Source: Chrysaora quinquecirrha (taxonomy: Eukaryota > Cnidaria > Scyphozoa > Semaeostomeae > Pelagiidae). Taken from it: a stretch of DNA of 64,000 bases. This document shows positions 1-12,300 of this stretch, piece after piece. Position 1 is the first letter of the stretch. Every line of letters starts with the position of its first letter. The notes beneath the pieces were generated by a model. It saw only the letters and a program-made list of their open reading frames with translations. It was not told where the DNA came from and did not search any database. Made by a program: the position numbers and the translations under genes. The stretch covers positions 4,409,202 through 4,473,201 of the forward strand of contig JACTAT010000006.1 in NCBI GenBank assembly GCA_014526335.1, written 5' to 3'.

Positions 1-127
1 ATGTGTAGTTAAAATTAAGGAACTATTAAGGAACTTTTGGAACTACAATTGCCTCAAAAGAGGCCCAAAAATAAGGAACTTTAAGAACTAGGCCTTGAGG
101 TAGGTTCCTTATAAAAAAAAGCGTGTA
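1..127. mobile_element. Right end of a MITE-like element (GGAAC subtype), cut by window start
   Basis: The segment ends in TTCCTTATAAAAAAAAGCG followed by TGTA. That is the inverse of the left terminus (TACAC, then a T-run and ATAAG) seen at 13103. Its interior is nearly identical to 13380-13523 and repeats the word GGAAC/TTAAGGAAC several times. No open frame is present. It is one copy of the family described at 251, 9382, 13103, 19028 and 49850. A non-autonomous DNA transposon with TA target duplications is the inference. Confidence 0.6.
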
Positions 128-250
128 GACTCTTATTATTGCAATCTTAACCATTTTAGATTAGTGGTTCTGGGAAATAACAAAGTTTTATTTACAAAAG
201 TTTTAAAGATCAAGGTCACCAATAAGGAAATGCATTTGGTATTAGTCACC

Positions 251-629
251 TACACTCTTTTTTTTATAAGAAACTAAGAGTTTTTTCAGTACTCAAAGTT
301 TCTTAACTTTTGGACAATTTTGGTACTGAAAGTTTCTTAGCAGTTTCTTAGGGATCAAAATTTTTTAGTGCCAGAACAGGTAATTGACACTAAAATTTTA
401 CAAATAGAAGAAGCAATACAATTCGCGTTTACATCAGCTGTTCTTTTGTAAAAATAGACACTTATGGTGTAACAGAAGTTCGTTTTTGATGCTATATTTC
501 TAATCCTAAAGATTGTTGAGACCTGCCAGTTTCTTATCATTTTGTGTCGAGTACTGAAAGTTTCTTAACCAATATTGATCTCAGTACTGAGTTTCTTATA
601 AACGGGTTTCTTATAAAAAAAAGAGTGTA
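251..629. mobile_element. MITE-like element with inverted termini, GTTTCTTA subtype
   Basis: The left end reads TACACTC, a run of T and ATAAGAAAC. The right end is the inverse, GTTTCTTATAAAAAAAAG then AGTGTA. The interior repeats the word AGTTTCTTA at least five times in both halves, several times preceded by CAGTACTGA or GGTACTGAA. No coding capacity is seen. It lies just upstream of the first visible ALAS exon, so any ALAS promoter or 5' exon would be next to it. Confidence 0.65.
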
Positions 630-786
630 TTCATTTCAATAATCTCAACATTGCTGGCTGTCTTGATGCACAAATTCATCTGACTTTGCTTGCTTCACGA
701 AGACAAAAAGTTCAGTGTTATTATATCAGTATCACACAGTATTTAATGCAAAAGATATAACCGAGTGAAGTTTACAATGATTTCAA

Positions 787-3700
787 ATGAAAGCTGAAAA
801 TACAATCTTAAATATGTGCAATACTTTTTCAGATACAGCGTTTTCCTACAGTGATCATTTCAACAAAATGCTTGCAGCTAAGAAACAGGATCGCACTTAC
901 AGAGTATTCAGAAACGTCAATAGATTAGCAACCCAGTTTCCATATGCAGATGTACTAAGTTCTTCTGGTGACGTCAAACAGGTCACTGTATGGTGTAGTA
1001 ATGATTACCTTGGCATGAGCAGACATCCTGAAGTTATTTCCATTGCAACGTAAGTTAGATTATTCTTTCGATCTAGAATTAAAAATTTGATTATGAATAT
1101 TGTCAGAAATTCTTCTAAGCATGGTGCAAAATGTTGTATAATACATTAACTGCATACAAGAATCTTCTGGAGGCACACTCTAAAAAATAAAGGTGCTTTG
1201 AATAACCCTTATGGGTTGTTTAGCCGGATACAAATACGTCACCCCTGGAGGTGCTATGAAAAACCCTTAGAAGGGGTTTTTGAAAAACCCTAGCCCTGCA
1301 GGGCAAGAAATATCACCAGTTCATCGCAAGTAGATTTTGGAAAAATGTGGAAGTTTGGTGGAACAAAAATGGAGAGCTGCGATTTGTCACCAGCGAATGA
1401 CTTCGCTTTGCTCTACCCGATAACTCCTTCCCAGGTGTTCTTTGCAAGCCTTAGCCTCATCTCCGTTCTAATCTTACATCGAGCTCTGGTTGTTGTTTTC
1501 TAAGCTGTGGATGGCTGTGACAGCCCCCTAGATAGGGGCGTCCGATCTCCTCGATAGTACATAAGCGTAGCGATACCGTCTAAGTGTACGGATAGAGATG
1601 GGCGATGTGCAGTATGGATAGGCAGCTCAGATGAACATTGCCTTGAAAGCTAAAAGGCGCAGGACTTGCATATGGTTGCATCGACCACTAATTTTTTCCA
1701 AAAATTAAGTAATCAGTTAAAAAACATACTATAGGTGGTTTCACCTTAATAGTGACTGAACGCTGAAGATGGCAACAAATAAAGACATTTTAGGCTAATT
1801 CATTTTCATTATATATATATATATTTATGTACGATTAGATTTTCCACAAGTGGCATACCACAATAGATGGGATTTAAACCTGGACTGCATGACCAGAGAG
1901 CCAAAGACGTTTCCACTGAGCTATAGAGCTCAGTGAAATCGCCGAGTAACTCTCTAAGTCATACAGCCCAAGGCTCTCCTCCCGTTTTGCATTATTGGAA
2001 ACGTCGTTGGCTCTCTGGTCATGCAGTCCAGGTTCGAATCCCATCTATTGTGGTATGCCATTTGTGGAAAAATCTATTCATTTACGATTAGTTCATGTGT
2101 TGGACATGCAACAATGACTAGATCTGACGATTCTGTTTCTTTAGGTCAGTCATTGATAAACACGGGGTTGGCGCCGGTGGCACAAGAAATATATCAGGAA
2201 CAAGTCAGTACCATGAACAACTGGAAAATACACTTGCAGAATGGCATAGGAAGGAGGCTGGTCTCCTTTTCACATCATGCTACGTTGCCAACGATACAAC
2301 ACTGCAAACCCTTGGAAATCATTTGCCTGGCTGTGAGATCTTCTCTGATAGTGGAAATCATGCTTCTATGATTCAAGGTGCGAAGAAAAAACTTTTAACT
2401 AAATTCAAACTCATAAAATGAATCAGTCTCAACAAACCCGACTGTCTAATTGGTCACCTGAAGCCCGTTTTTCAACCGCCAGGCTTGTGTCGACATTGCG
2501 CACGGTCAGAAATGTTTGACCGTTTGGCCACGTCGCAAAACATTGCGCTTCAAACATTTTTTGCTTGTGAAGAAAATGTCGAAGCCTTCAAAAACATTGC
2601 TATGAAATTCTGCTTATCAAGCAATAGTTTGTGATGTGGCCCAATGGAAAAATATTGCTTGCAAAGCAAATCTCAAATGTTGATAAACGATGTTTGATAA
2701 AAGCAATGATTATTTGCTGTTAAATGCATTTAATAATATATACTTTCTCTGACCTCTTATACCATATTAACAAATTTCAATATTTTTAGGTATTCGGACC
2801 AGCAAAGCGAAAAGGCACATTTACAATCACAACGATCCTGCTCATTTGGAATATCTGTTACAGCAATCGAATCCAGACACGCCAAAAATCGTCGCATTTG
2901 AAACGGTGCACTCCATGACGGGGTCAATATCACCTGTGGAGGAGCTTTGTGACATCTCTCATTCATACGGAGCAATGACATTCATAGATGAGGTAAAAAT
3001 ATACGGTATTGAAAGGAAATTCACACCATATTGTACTTTGCATAACATTTGAGAAACTTAAGAAAATTTATTTTAGGTTGAACGTTTTTACCAACAGGTT
3101 CGGACCACATAGTACTCAAAGATGCTATCTTACACTCTTCCAGGTATAAAATGTCAGTTATTGCTACCGTAGAGAACTACCTATCGAAACTTAAGCGAAA
3201 GTACCACTGAATTGGTGTCAACACCAATCAGCGCAAAGGAAGTAGTGGGATAACCAATCAGAGTAGTTCAAATGACCGTTTAAACGCCTTTGGCGTTTAC
3301 ATGTAAACCTTTATTTTTACAGTAGGTGTTAAGCAGGAAGTGCGTTAAAAACAAAATCTAAATTGTATGGCATGAGAGCATGACATACGAGATTATGACA
3401 TAGAAGATTGAGTATATACAATAAAACATACGCCAAAAGTTGGTAATTTTGTATAGATATGTATAGGGTTACTGTCGATTTATTTTCACAAAGCACAAAG
3501 CGGGTTACGCATGTTGCCAACACTGCACCAAACATTTTGGCGGTGAACTTCTTTTTGCATGTTGGCTGCTGTTGGTGAAAGGGTGGCTAACCGTTGCCAA
3601 CAAGGTGGGCAAACATAGTCAACATTTCGCCCAACGTGAATGTTGGCCGATGTTGGTAAATTTTTGTTTGTTTTACTGGGGTTTTATGTTTTGAATGTGT

Positions 3701-5838
3701 TTTCAATACTTTGAAAAGCAAAAGAAGTTACCTTAGTTACTGAACCCTTCTTCAATTTTCAATTACTACAGCTGCTGTGTCTTTATCTTTAGGTCCACGC
3801 AATAGGGCTGTATGGTAAGCATGGTTCTGGAATAGGAGAACAAAAGAATATTCTTGATAAAATGGATATTATTAGTGGCACACTTGGCAAAGCTGTCGGC
3901 GGTATTGGAGGCTACATAGTGGGAAGTTCAGCATTAGTCGACATGATAAGGAGGTCAGTAACTGTGACGGAGATATCTTCTTATTTTATACTGTCATCAG
4001 TAAAATACGGTAATTTTAAAGTACAGCGCATCTTTAATTATCTGAGCACCTTGGAATCAATTTTTTTAATTTCCGATCAGACTTGCCAGTTTTGACCACT
4101 TTCTTGGCTGAAAATCTTCAACACATACTGACATACTTGCGGTCGAAATTCACCTCTTTTGATCCAACCATGCATGTACAAAGATATAATTAATCTTGTG
4201 AATTAAGGTATCATAAGACATGCCCATCTTAGTGACACAAGACTCCCTTGACTGGCCAACAAAGTCAATCATAGAACGCTCACTCTATAACTATCCTGGC
4301 TTGCTACTTGATGCCTCACGGCTCACACTGGTCGGCATTCTGTTCTCGCGACCGTTTTATAGACTGTGGCAAACTACTTCATCAAGAGTTGTTGAGGTTT
4401 TAAAGTGATTTTGTGATTACAGTTACCAGGAAATTTGACGATTGAGTGCCTTTTGCAAAGAAAAATAGAAAATTTGCCGAATAATCATTTCATGGCTGGA
4501 AATCCTTGACGGACCGGATAATCGAAGTCCGGATAAACAAGAGCGCGGCTAATCGAATAAATGCTGTAACTTGTGAAAAACAGCCATCTGAGCCAATCTG
4601 GAGGTGGTATTTTGAAAAATCAGAACCTCCTTGATGGACACAACTTCGGTGCGCTGTGCGCCTTTGACGCACATTCTCATCGTCAGATTCGTGCTAATTA
4701 TTTACTGAAGTAGAGCCCCCCTAGTTATTTTTCAGCGCTACACCACTGGGTTCATTTTCACAACAGCTTTGCCTGGTGACAAAGCTGCAGCAGCATGCAA
4801 ATCAATTGAAATTCTTAAAGGAGAAAAAGGAAGGCTGCTGAGACAAAAGCACCAGGAGAATGTTGGAAAGGTCAGAAGAAGACTTTTACAACATGGTCTG
4901 CCTGTGGAAAATACCCCAAGTCACATTATACCAATTTCGGTAAGCATCATTGTTATCCAATTTGAGCATAAGTATACTGTGTCTACTCTCTAATCTTGAA
5001 GAGTAGAGGGCTTAGACCTACTTTTCTGTGCTATGGAGACAATTTAGATCAACAGAATATGTTTCACAGAATATTCTGGACCGTTTTTTTTTCAAATCTC
5101 AACGAAAAAAGGATGAACTCCCACATAAAAATGTATGGGAATTGAACATATTTTATTGCTATTGGTCTTGATATCATCTTCAAAGCACAGTTTACAAAGC
5201 TGGGGCCACTGAAGGTGAAGGTGAAATGTTGTTTTTAGCACCAGTCGCTGGGAGCTCAGTAGTAAGTTAACTAATCGAGACCTCAACCCTGGCCGTGACG
5301 CTACCGTGGCTGGGCTCGAACCCTGACCACACTGAGCTTCTGACACCACGAGTCAGCTGGATTTCACCACGATGCCACAGCACCTTCACTGATTCTTGAT
5401 TTATGCAATTTTTAAGAAGGGGGAGACTAATTGACTCCTGCATTTTTCCGATCTGCCACAAGGTCTGCGGATCACAACTACAACAATTCAGAACAGATGG
5501 AATAGAACAGATCTACAGTATTGTTTCCTTGCCTGGTGTGGGATGTCTGAATGTGTGGTGAAGTGAATCAATATTAATTATTATTTAGCCCTTCCAATAA
5601 TTTCATTTTTCTGCAGATTCCTGATGCAGCCATATGTACTGAAGCTTCAAACATCCTTCTCGAAAAATACAACATCTATGTCCAAGCTATCAACTACCCA
5701 ACTGTTCCAAGGGGGAGAGAAAAGCTAAGGATAGCCCCCTCCCCATTTCATACGGACGAAATGATCAATGAACTGGCTTGGGCGACTGATCAAGTCTTTG
5801 AAGAGCTAGAAATCAAGAAGTTTTATATGCATCAATAA
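787..5838 (+). CDS. ALAS: 5-aminolevulinate synthase (ALAS), catalytic core, six exons, 5' end uncertain
   Basis: Mitochondrial PLP enzyme that condenses glycine with succinyl-CoA, the first step of animal heme synthesis. Exons: 787(or 833)-1049, 2145-2377, 2790-2992, 3793-3957, 4736-4939, 5617-5838. All phases agree, giving 429 aa from the ATG at 787. Family motifs occur in order: [41 protein letters not shown], a [14 protein letters not shown] segment, [12 protein letters not shown] across exons 3/4, GTLGKA with the PLP lysine at residue 266, [10 protein letters not shown], and [15 protein letters not shown] near the C-terminus. The ATG at 787 follows an in-frame TGA at 778-780 and provides no mitochondrial presequence or heme-regulatory CP motifs. 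A good acceptor (TTTTTCAG) sits at 825-832, so upstream leader exons, possibly outside the window, are likely. Exon 4 probably uses the GTAACT donor at 3958: the GTCAGT donor at 3954 would break the frame into exon 5. ALAS1 versus ALAS2 cannot be decided, and invertebrates usually have one gene. Confidence 0.93.
1830..2090. mobile_element. Fold-back element in ALAS intron 1 (two ~85-bp inverted arms)
   Basis: The arm at 1830-1914 is the near-perfect reverse complement of 1997-2090. Both contain CCACAATAGATGGG or its inverse and GGCTCTCTGGTCATGCAG or its inverse. The plus-strand copy of the right arm carries GGTTCGAATCCC, which resembles a tRNA B box. In the left arm the same site is altered (GGTTTAAATCCC, read on the minus strand). 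A short palindrome CTGAGCTATAGAGCTCAG begins the loop. The element ends about 55 bp before exon 2. It could be two SINE-like copies in head-to-head orientation or a long-TIR MITE. Confidence 0.7.
2455..2610. repeat. Repeat with iterated AAACATTGCGC/GTTTGACCG words, ALAS intron 2
   Basis: The segment contains GTTTGACCGTTTGGCCACGTC and repeated AAACATT/ACATTGCGC words. A related segment with GTTTGACCGTTAGGCCACG occurs at 19676-19850. Neither has an open frame. They look like degraded copies of one interspersed repeat, but no clear termini can be seen. Confidence 0.35.
3531..3665. repeat. GTTGGC-rich repeat in ALAS intron 3
   Basis: The words GTTGGC, TTGCCAAC and GGGCAAAC recur on both strands within 130 bp, for example ATGTTGGCTGCTGTTGG and CCGTTGCCAACAAGG. 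A similar density occurs at 18597-18790. It is consistent with a small palindromic element, but no target duplication can be assigned. Confidence 0.3.
5211..5388 (-). mobile_element. tRNA-derived SINE, family 1 (TTCACC tail), ALAS intron 5
   Basis: Read on the minus strand it starts near GCTGTGGCATCGTGGTGAA (A-box region), then GTCAGGGTTCGAGCCC (B box GGTTCGAGCCC), a short body ending in the GACTGGTGCT region, and a 3' tail of TTCACC units. Five related copies lie at 9568, 23904, 28802, 38128 and 62404. The A and B boxes are those of an internal Pol III promoter. It is a SINE and not a functional tRNA, because no cloverleaf acceptor pairing is preserved. Confidence 0.75.
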
Positions 5839-5839
5839 A
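5834..5839 (+). promoter_or_regulatory. AATAAA overlapping the ALAS stop codon
   Basis: The stop TAA (5836-5838) is embedded in AATAAA. Use of this signal would give a 3' UTR of only about 20 nt. A second AATAAA lies at 6149-6154 and would give a more ordinary 3' UTR of about 330 nt, ending some 190 bp before the stop codon of the convergent syntaxin gene. Which one is used cannot be read from the sequence. Confidence 0.35.
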
Positions 5840-6360
5840 TTATATCTAATCTAGGATACTTTAGATCAGTGATTTGCTTACCCATTTTGGAGAGGCGGAT
5901 TCCCTTTTTCCCCGCTCTTTTGTCGCATGTTTCAGGTCCAACTGATACCTCCAGCAATGATTTAGGCCCTGGATGGTGGAAGCGGAAGCAAACGTCTGTG
6001 ACGTGGACCGAGGCTAGAAACATCCTTAATTCATTCATCCTTTATTTATTCTTGTACTTATTTAATTTGTCTTCATCTCTTAGAAATATATGTAGACATT
6101 CAAAAATCAATCTAAGTGAACTTTCAAATCTTCGAGCTTATCTGCCGAAATAAAAGATATTTAAAAAAATATTATTGGTAGCAAAACTAGAATTTTAGAA
6201 CATTTTTTCAAAGTTTCGTAGAAAATGTATTGTAGGTGTTATCAGCTTCGATTTCTATTTATATTATGCATTGACGATCAAAATATAACACATTAATTCA
6301 TGTATTAATATTAATAATTATAAGCTCTACAAGAGGAAATGAATGTTTTCGATCTAATTG

Positions 6361-9300
6361 TCACATAATCTCACAAAGATAAAGGCATGGACAGCAGTAT
6401 AGACACCTTCTTCTTTGATACCGTCTTGCAGCTTTGAGCACTGGCATTGCCTGACTTAATGCTTCTTCTGCTTCTGTTACATTGTGCTCTATATTGTCGA
6501 TCATTTCGCCCTACAAGGTAAAAGATAGTCAGAGGCGGACTGGCAGCGAATCTCAAGGGTTGCTACAGTATTTCCAGTAAAAGGGGCCTGTTTTTACTAT
6601 AGCAATTGTTCTTGTCAGTTGCTTCTAGCGAGCTACTCTGTAAAAAATCGATTCGAGACAAGGGCTACTGCTCATATAAAATACTTCTTTTCTCATTTGC
6701 GATATTTCGATGGCAAAATCGTCTCCCTTTACACATATTTTCGCATTTATATATTTTCTTGCTTCCATATATTCTTGTGCGCATATGCTGATTATCTTTT
6801 TATTTTACTTCTTTCTAATTATCTGCATCGAGAAACAATTTCTGTTATTTCCAACTGTTTTCAGACTGAGCGAAAACAATCAAAATCTCTTCGAAATCCC
6901 TGCTAGTCCGCCGCTGAAGCTAGTATATCTTGAAATGAACATAGCAATGAGAAAGAGAGGAAGGTTTAGCTTGCTAACTCGAGCCTTCGATGGAAACAGC
7001 ATCAATTTTGTGGAATAAGAGCTAGAGCAGTATTCGAGTTATCCGGACCATAATTAACAGATAAATCTTAATACACTCTTTTCTTTTTATAAGAATACTG
7101 TTTATAAGAATATTCAGGCTCAGAATCATCCTATTTTTAAGAATATTGTAAGAATATTGCTCAGCCTCAGGTTCAGGTCCCATATTTAAAAGTCATAGAG
7201 ATAGGATAGAAACTTGATTTCCAAATAGGGGTGTGCGCAACGAGGACTGGGGTAATCCAATCCCACAATACGCGATAGACATCCTGGGGGTAATTGGGGT
7301 TAACTCTTCTTTGGTCTAGGCAGTTTGGTGCCCTTCTCGTGCCACTGAAAAAAAGATCGACTATTTCTAGATTTACTTTCTTTTTGTTTTTACGGTCACC
7401 TTTATGATAACTTTCTAAAAGGCGACTGTGTGTCTAGAAAACTTAAAGGAAGTTTGTAGCTATAGCATCTTGCAAGCAAGTTGTCTGAAATAAACACCTA
7501 GAAGAGTGTCGATTGTGGAACATGCATAGCCCAAATTTTGCTGAAATTTTAGCGTATGACAGTCAGCCCTTGTCGCAAACACGGACGACTCCCTTACTGC
7601 CCTTATCTTGACATAAACGAGGGGTATTTCACTCTTCCAAAAAGCGTACGAGATTCCTGTTAAAACATAGCCCAAAACATAAGAATTTCCGAGTGATCCT
7701 TGAAATTGGAGGAAAATACGGCAAGGGTGTACGAGATTTCCCCTCGGCCACAAATGTAAGCATTGCATATATGCCTCAAGCATTACTTAGTCCTGAAAGA
7801 TCTGGACATAACTGTTTATTGTTGAAACTTGCAATTAAGACCTGCAGCTATCAAGACTTAGCTGCAATGTGACGAACTACAAAGGGGAGATTTCCAGATC
7901 TGATAAATAGTGATCAATGTAGAAAAAAATAGATATTGAATAGACATTGAGAATTCGCCGTACCTGGCGTTTAACTGTCGTTGCAATTTCATTAAATAGA
8001 TCTTGAAGCTCCTAAGGCAAAATATAATTCCATTACTCAAAGTCATACACTATGACAGCTTTTAGCGTTCTCAAGAAAATAAAAATACCTCAAAGGCAGT
8101 TAAAGTCCCGAGCCTTTAAAATGACAGATTAGAGCTTAGTCATGTCCTCGCGCAGCAGCCTGTGCTTGGATCTTCACCCTCTCACCGCTGCTCTGCACGG
8201 AGAAGTTATACCAGCAATGGCACTCTGAAGCAGAGTTTTTTAGCCGTTGACGTACTTGTAAGAGACCTTTGCTGAGTAGTGTGCAATGTATCAATGTTTT
8301 AACCACCTTGACTCGAGTGGTCGAGTGGCAAGGGGGTGGCAAAGTCCTGTAAGTAGCTACTAGAAAATAAATTCCTATATGGCTACTGAAATGGAGTGAA
8401 ATATTTGACTGTGACACTACTAAGACATATAGAACATAACTAGATACCGCCACAGAGTATTAAGATAAGCAGGGTATCAAAGCAAGCCAAAGAATATTGT
8501 AGATAAGCCAACAAATATTGTAGATGTTTAAAAATGCATATAATAGTCAGAAAATCTTACGTATAAACTCTTCTCTAATCGAATGATATCACCATGCCTT
8601 GTTTCTACAATCTTTAGGACATTTCTGGCCTCCTCTGTTTCGCTTAGCAGCTATAGAATGAATTTGGGTTAACATGGTTAAAGCCTGTTGAAACCAAAAA
8701 TATGACTCTATAGGGCTGCAGTGGCTGGTCGCTACAGGAGAGGAAGTGAAGCAAATTATCCTTTAAATTCACGAATAATGGAAACCAAAAAGAGAAAAGG
8801 AACAAGCAAACATTATTTTCAGATAATTCCAGAAACTCAGGAAACAAGGTGCGAAAAGGAGAATACTTAATTCAATGCCTCTTTGAGCAGATATGCTGAG
8901 ACATCAATCTTTCCTTTAACTTCACCTCGATGAAACTTGAATTTGAAGCCAAATTCGCTGCACTACCTCTCCTGAAGCGACCGCAATACAGATCACGGAG
9001 AGGATTCCCTTACTCAGGATGTCCGCCATCTTCCAGAAAATGTCGACCTGACCCAGACCTCTTTAAAAAGGCCTATTAACGCTGTATTTAGGATATACGG
9101 AAAAGCCTTCTAAAGAGCAACGAACACGATGTCTAATGTTATGGTACATAAGTTTATAAGGCAACAATAAACATCCAATTTTTGATTGTCTCATATGAAA
9201 TATTTAGTAAGGCATGAAATAAACAAATCAAAACATCAATAAAGAACCATACGTTTGAATAAAAAACGTTCAGATCTCCATGCTCCAGCATAGTCTCCAC

Positions 9301-12300
9301 TTCATCTTCAGATTTATTTTCGCCGGCTGTTCAAACGAGAAAGAACGTCCTTTTAATGACTAAGACTTATGCATCATATAATACACACTTTTTTTTATAA
9401 GAATATCCTAATTTTTGCCGAGGCTCGAACTTTTCCATTGTTATTCTTAAATTTCCATTGTTCTTTGGCAATTTTGAGCCTGAATATTCTTATAGACTGT
9501 ATTCTTATAAAATAAAAAGTGTGTACTAGGCATACAGGACATAAAGGACACGTAGTTCATACTCATCGAAGGTGAAGGTGAAGGTGAAATGGTGTTTTAG
9601 CGCCAATTGCTAGGATCTCAGTAGTAGGTTAACTAATCGAGATCTTGACCCTGGCTGTGACGCTACCGTGGCTGGGCTCGAACCCTGACCACACTGAGCT
9701 TCTGACACCACGAGTCAGCTGGATTACACCACGACGCCAAGCACCTTCATCATATCATACTTTGCAAAAAAGCGATAGAAGAGGGACTTACATATTTCTA
9801 ATTGTCGAACAATTCTTTTCTTGCAATTTTCTCTGTGTTGGACTTGTGCTGCATTGTAATCATACATTAACTCTTGAAATACTCTTTGAAGAACCGACAC
9901 CTGTTAAAAATACAAATGTTTCTCTTTATAAAAGCTGTCTTTATTTATACAGCTGGAGTTTAAAAGAGTGCAGGTACAATATGAAGTAAGCTCGTACATA
10001 CAAACGGCTGTGTTACAAAAGTTACAATATTATTTTAAGTTTCTTTTGGTTTGAATATACAGTATACAGCCTTGAAATACATGTAGTTTAGAGTCTACAT
10101 CAAGAATGTCTATAAACGAGCTGTTCACTTTCTGATAGCCGAGCTTTGTACATCTACAATCTTGGACGAAATATATTAGAACGGCCTAAATAATTTTGCT
10201 ATTATCTATTGATTCTCCCTTCTCCCCCGTTACAATTTTGTTTCGAACAAAAGTTGTCTTGCTCTACTATCAACATTGTTTTGGGGTAAAAGGGGGAAGC
10301 ATTGGAGTTATGGAAGTAGAAAATCAATGGAATAGGCCTTTCTTTTTCCTTGGAGAAAATGCCTTGTTCCAAATATTTTGTCCAAGATTGTAGTTACTCT
10401 AATGCTAAGGGGGTTTGAATAAGCAAGGAGACGTAGAAATTCAGAAAAGACCTAATTAGCAATGGGTTGGAACAACAGGGAGGTTGATTAGCTTCTTTTC
10501 GAAGCAGGGTTTCCATTTGGGCGAATTTTGTTGTGCAACACGTGCGACCGCTAGAAAGCAGTAGCGCAAATGATTTCCACTTCCGAAAATTTGGTCACAT
10601 TGCGCAAACGATGTCCATTTCCGAGAATATGGCTGTACGACCAGTGGTCTAAGAAATTTGATTGCCTCTACTCTTTTGCTGGTCGCGAAAAAGTCGAAGT
10701 CAATCGTCCATAATCAATCAGATGCAACAGCAATCTTCGTCACTGAAACAAACCAAAGAAGTTGACAGACGATTGCGGGACCGAATTCGCAGAAGCCGAA
10801 ACTCGCCGTTAATAGATATCACCCATACCTGACACTGTTTGATTCTTCTTTCGACTGGCCACGATCTGTCGTCAGCCTCGCACTGGTCCTGCAAAACTAA
10901 AGAAATATCATAGAGTTAGGAGAAATATTGATCTCGTAAGATTGATAATCCTACATTTTATGCAGTTGGTTTGTCTTGTATACGGAGGGGGGGGGGGTAA
11001 CTCTCATAGGAGGATAGGTATACATGTGCCTGCCCGGGTATTTGCGATATTTTTCCCGATTTATGGGTCCTGTTCTGCGACATTTTGGCTGGGTTATACG
11101 TCAGTTTAACAGTTTGTGAAACATTTGTCCTAGTTATGGGTCTGTTGGCCTGTTCAATGAAAAATATGCCAATTTTTTCTTTTGAAATCGTGCCCTGATT
11201 CTGGGTCCAACATCAGGCTTCCCCGAGACACATGTATACCCACCCCTCTGTAGGTGACCCCCGTCATCTAATCATAAATTCAGAAACATACCATTAATTT
11301 CCATGTGAATAGTTTTTATGGAATCTTTAATTCTCATCATAAGGCAGTCGAGATCTTCTTCTAGTCCTAGAGGCAATTGAAAATTTCCTTAGACAAATGC
11401 TGAACTGAAAATCTATTTTATTGCATATGAAACTTCTTATTCATCTCATAGTGGGGAAAACGTCGCTGCCGTTAAGTGTGGTGGAATCACAATACATACA
11501 GGGTGATGAGGGCGATGCTCTTGTCACCTTCTGCAAGTTGTTCAGGCCTTTAACCTGTTTCCCTTCGCCGGATCTCGTATCTATATGGATGTGGTTTTGA
11601 GATAAAATCCTAGCCCTCCGCATGCTTCAAGCCTTCAACTAAGAAAGTCAACTTAAATGTCTACTAAGATTTGAAGCAAAGCAGATAAAAATTTTGGAGA
11701 CATGAATCTCGAGTTTTGTAACTGCACTGCGTTAAAACGATATATCAAGCAAGGTTCTGATAAAATCACATTTTACTGCTAAAAGAGAACATGGTATATC
11801 TTACTGTCATTTGAATTTGTCTGTATCAAAACTTCACTTTGCCTAACTTTCATTTCATCGATTAGCTTCTGACAGCCCACCATTCGCTGTTGCAACACAT
11901 CAGCCTTTAAAATGATAACGATATGTTGCGTCGAAATACCAATGCTTACGAAATTGGAGCAAGATTGCAAAGGGGGCAAGGGGCGCATCATAGGAGGGGC
12001 ATCAACATCAGAGATCGCATTTTAATATACTGTATTACAGCGGAACCTGTTATTAACGGAAACCTTTATATAGCTACAAGGAACAAGGTCATAATTTTAG
12101 AATTTTCTTTATTACTGCACCTTATCGTAGTTGGTCGCATACTTAAAGGGGCAACCTATAGAACTTTGAAAGTAAAATTAACCGAGAATGACGAAAGCAA
12201 GTAACCAGGTAAAAGAACACTGAATGTGCACCAGTCTGGGAGGTTGCAGAGGCATGCCACCCGTTACACCAGTGAGTTACCCCCGCCCCGACAGCAGCGC

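Noticed and set aside
2021..2371. 116-codon plus-strand frame
   Set aside because: It runs from the fold-back element into ALAS exon 2 in the wrong frame.
9645..9989. 114-codon plus-strand frame
   Set aside because: It starts inside a SINE and continues antisense through syntaxin exon 6.
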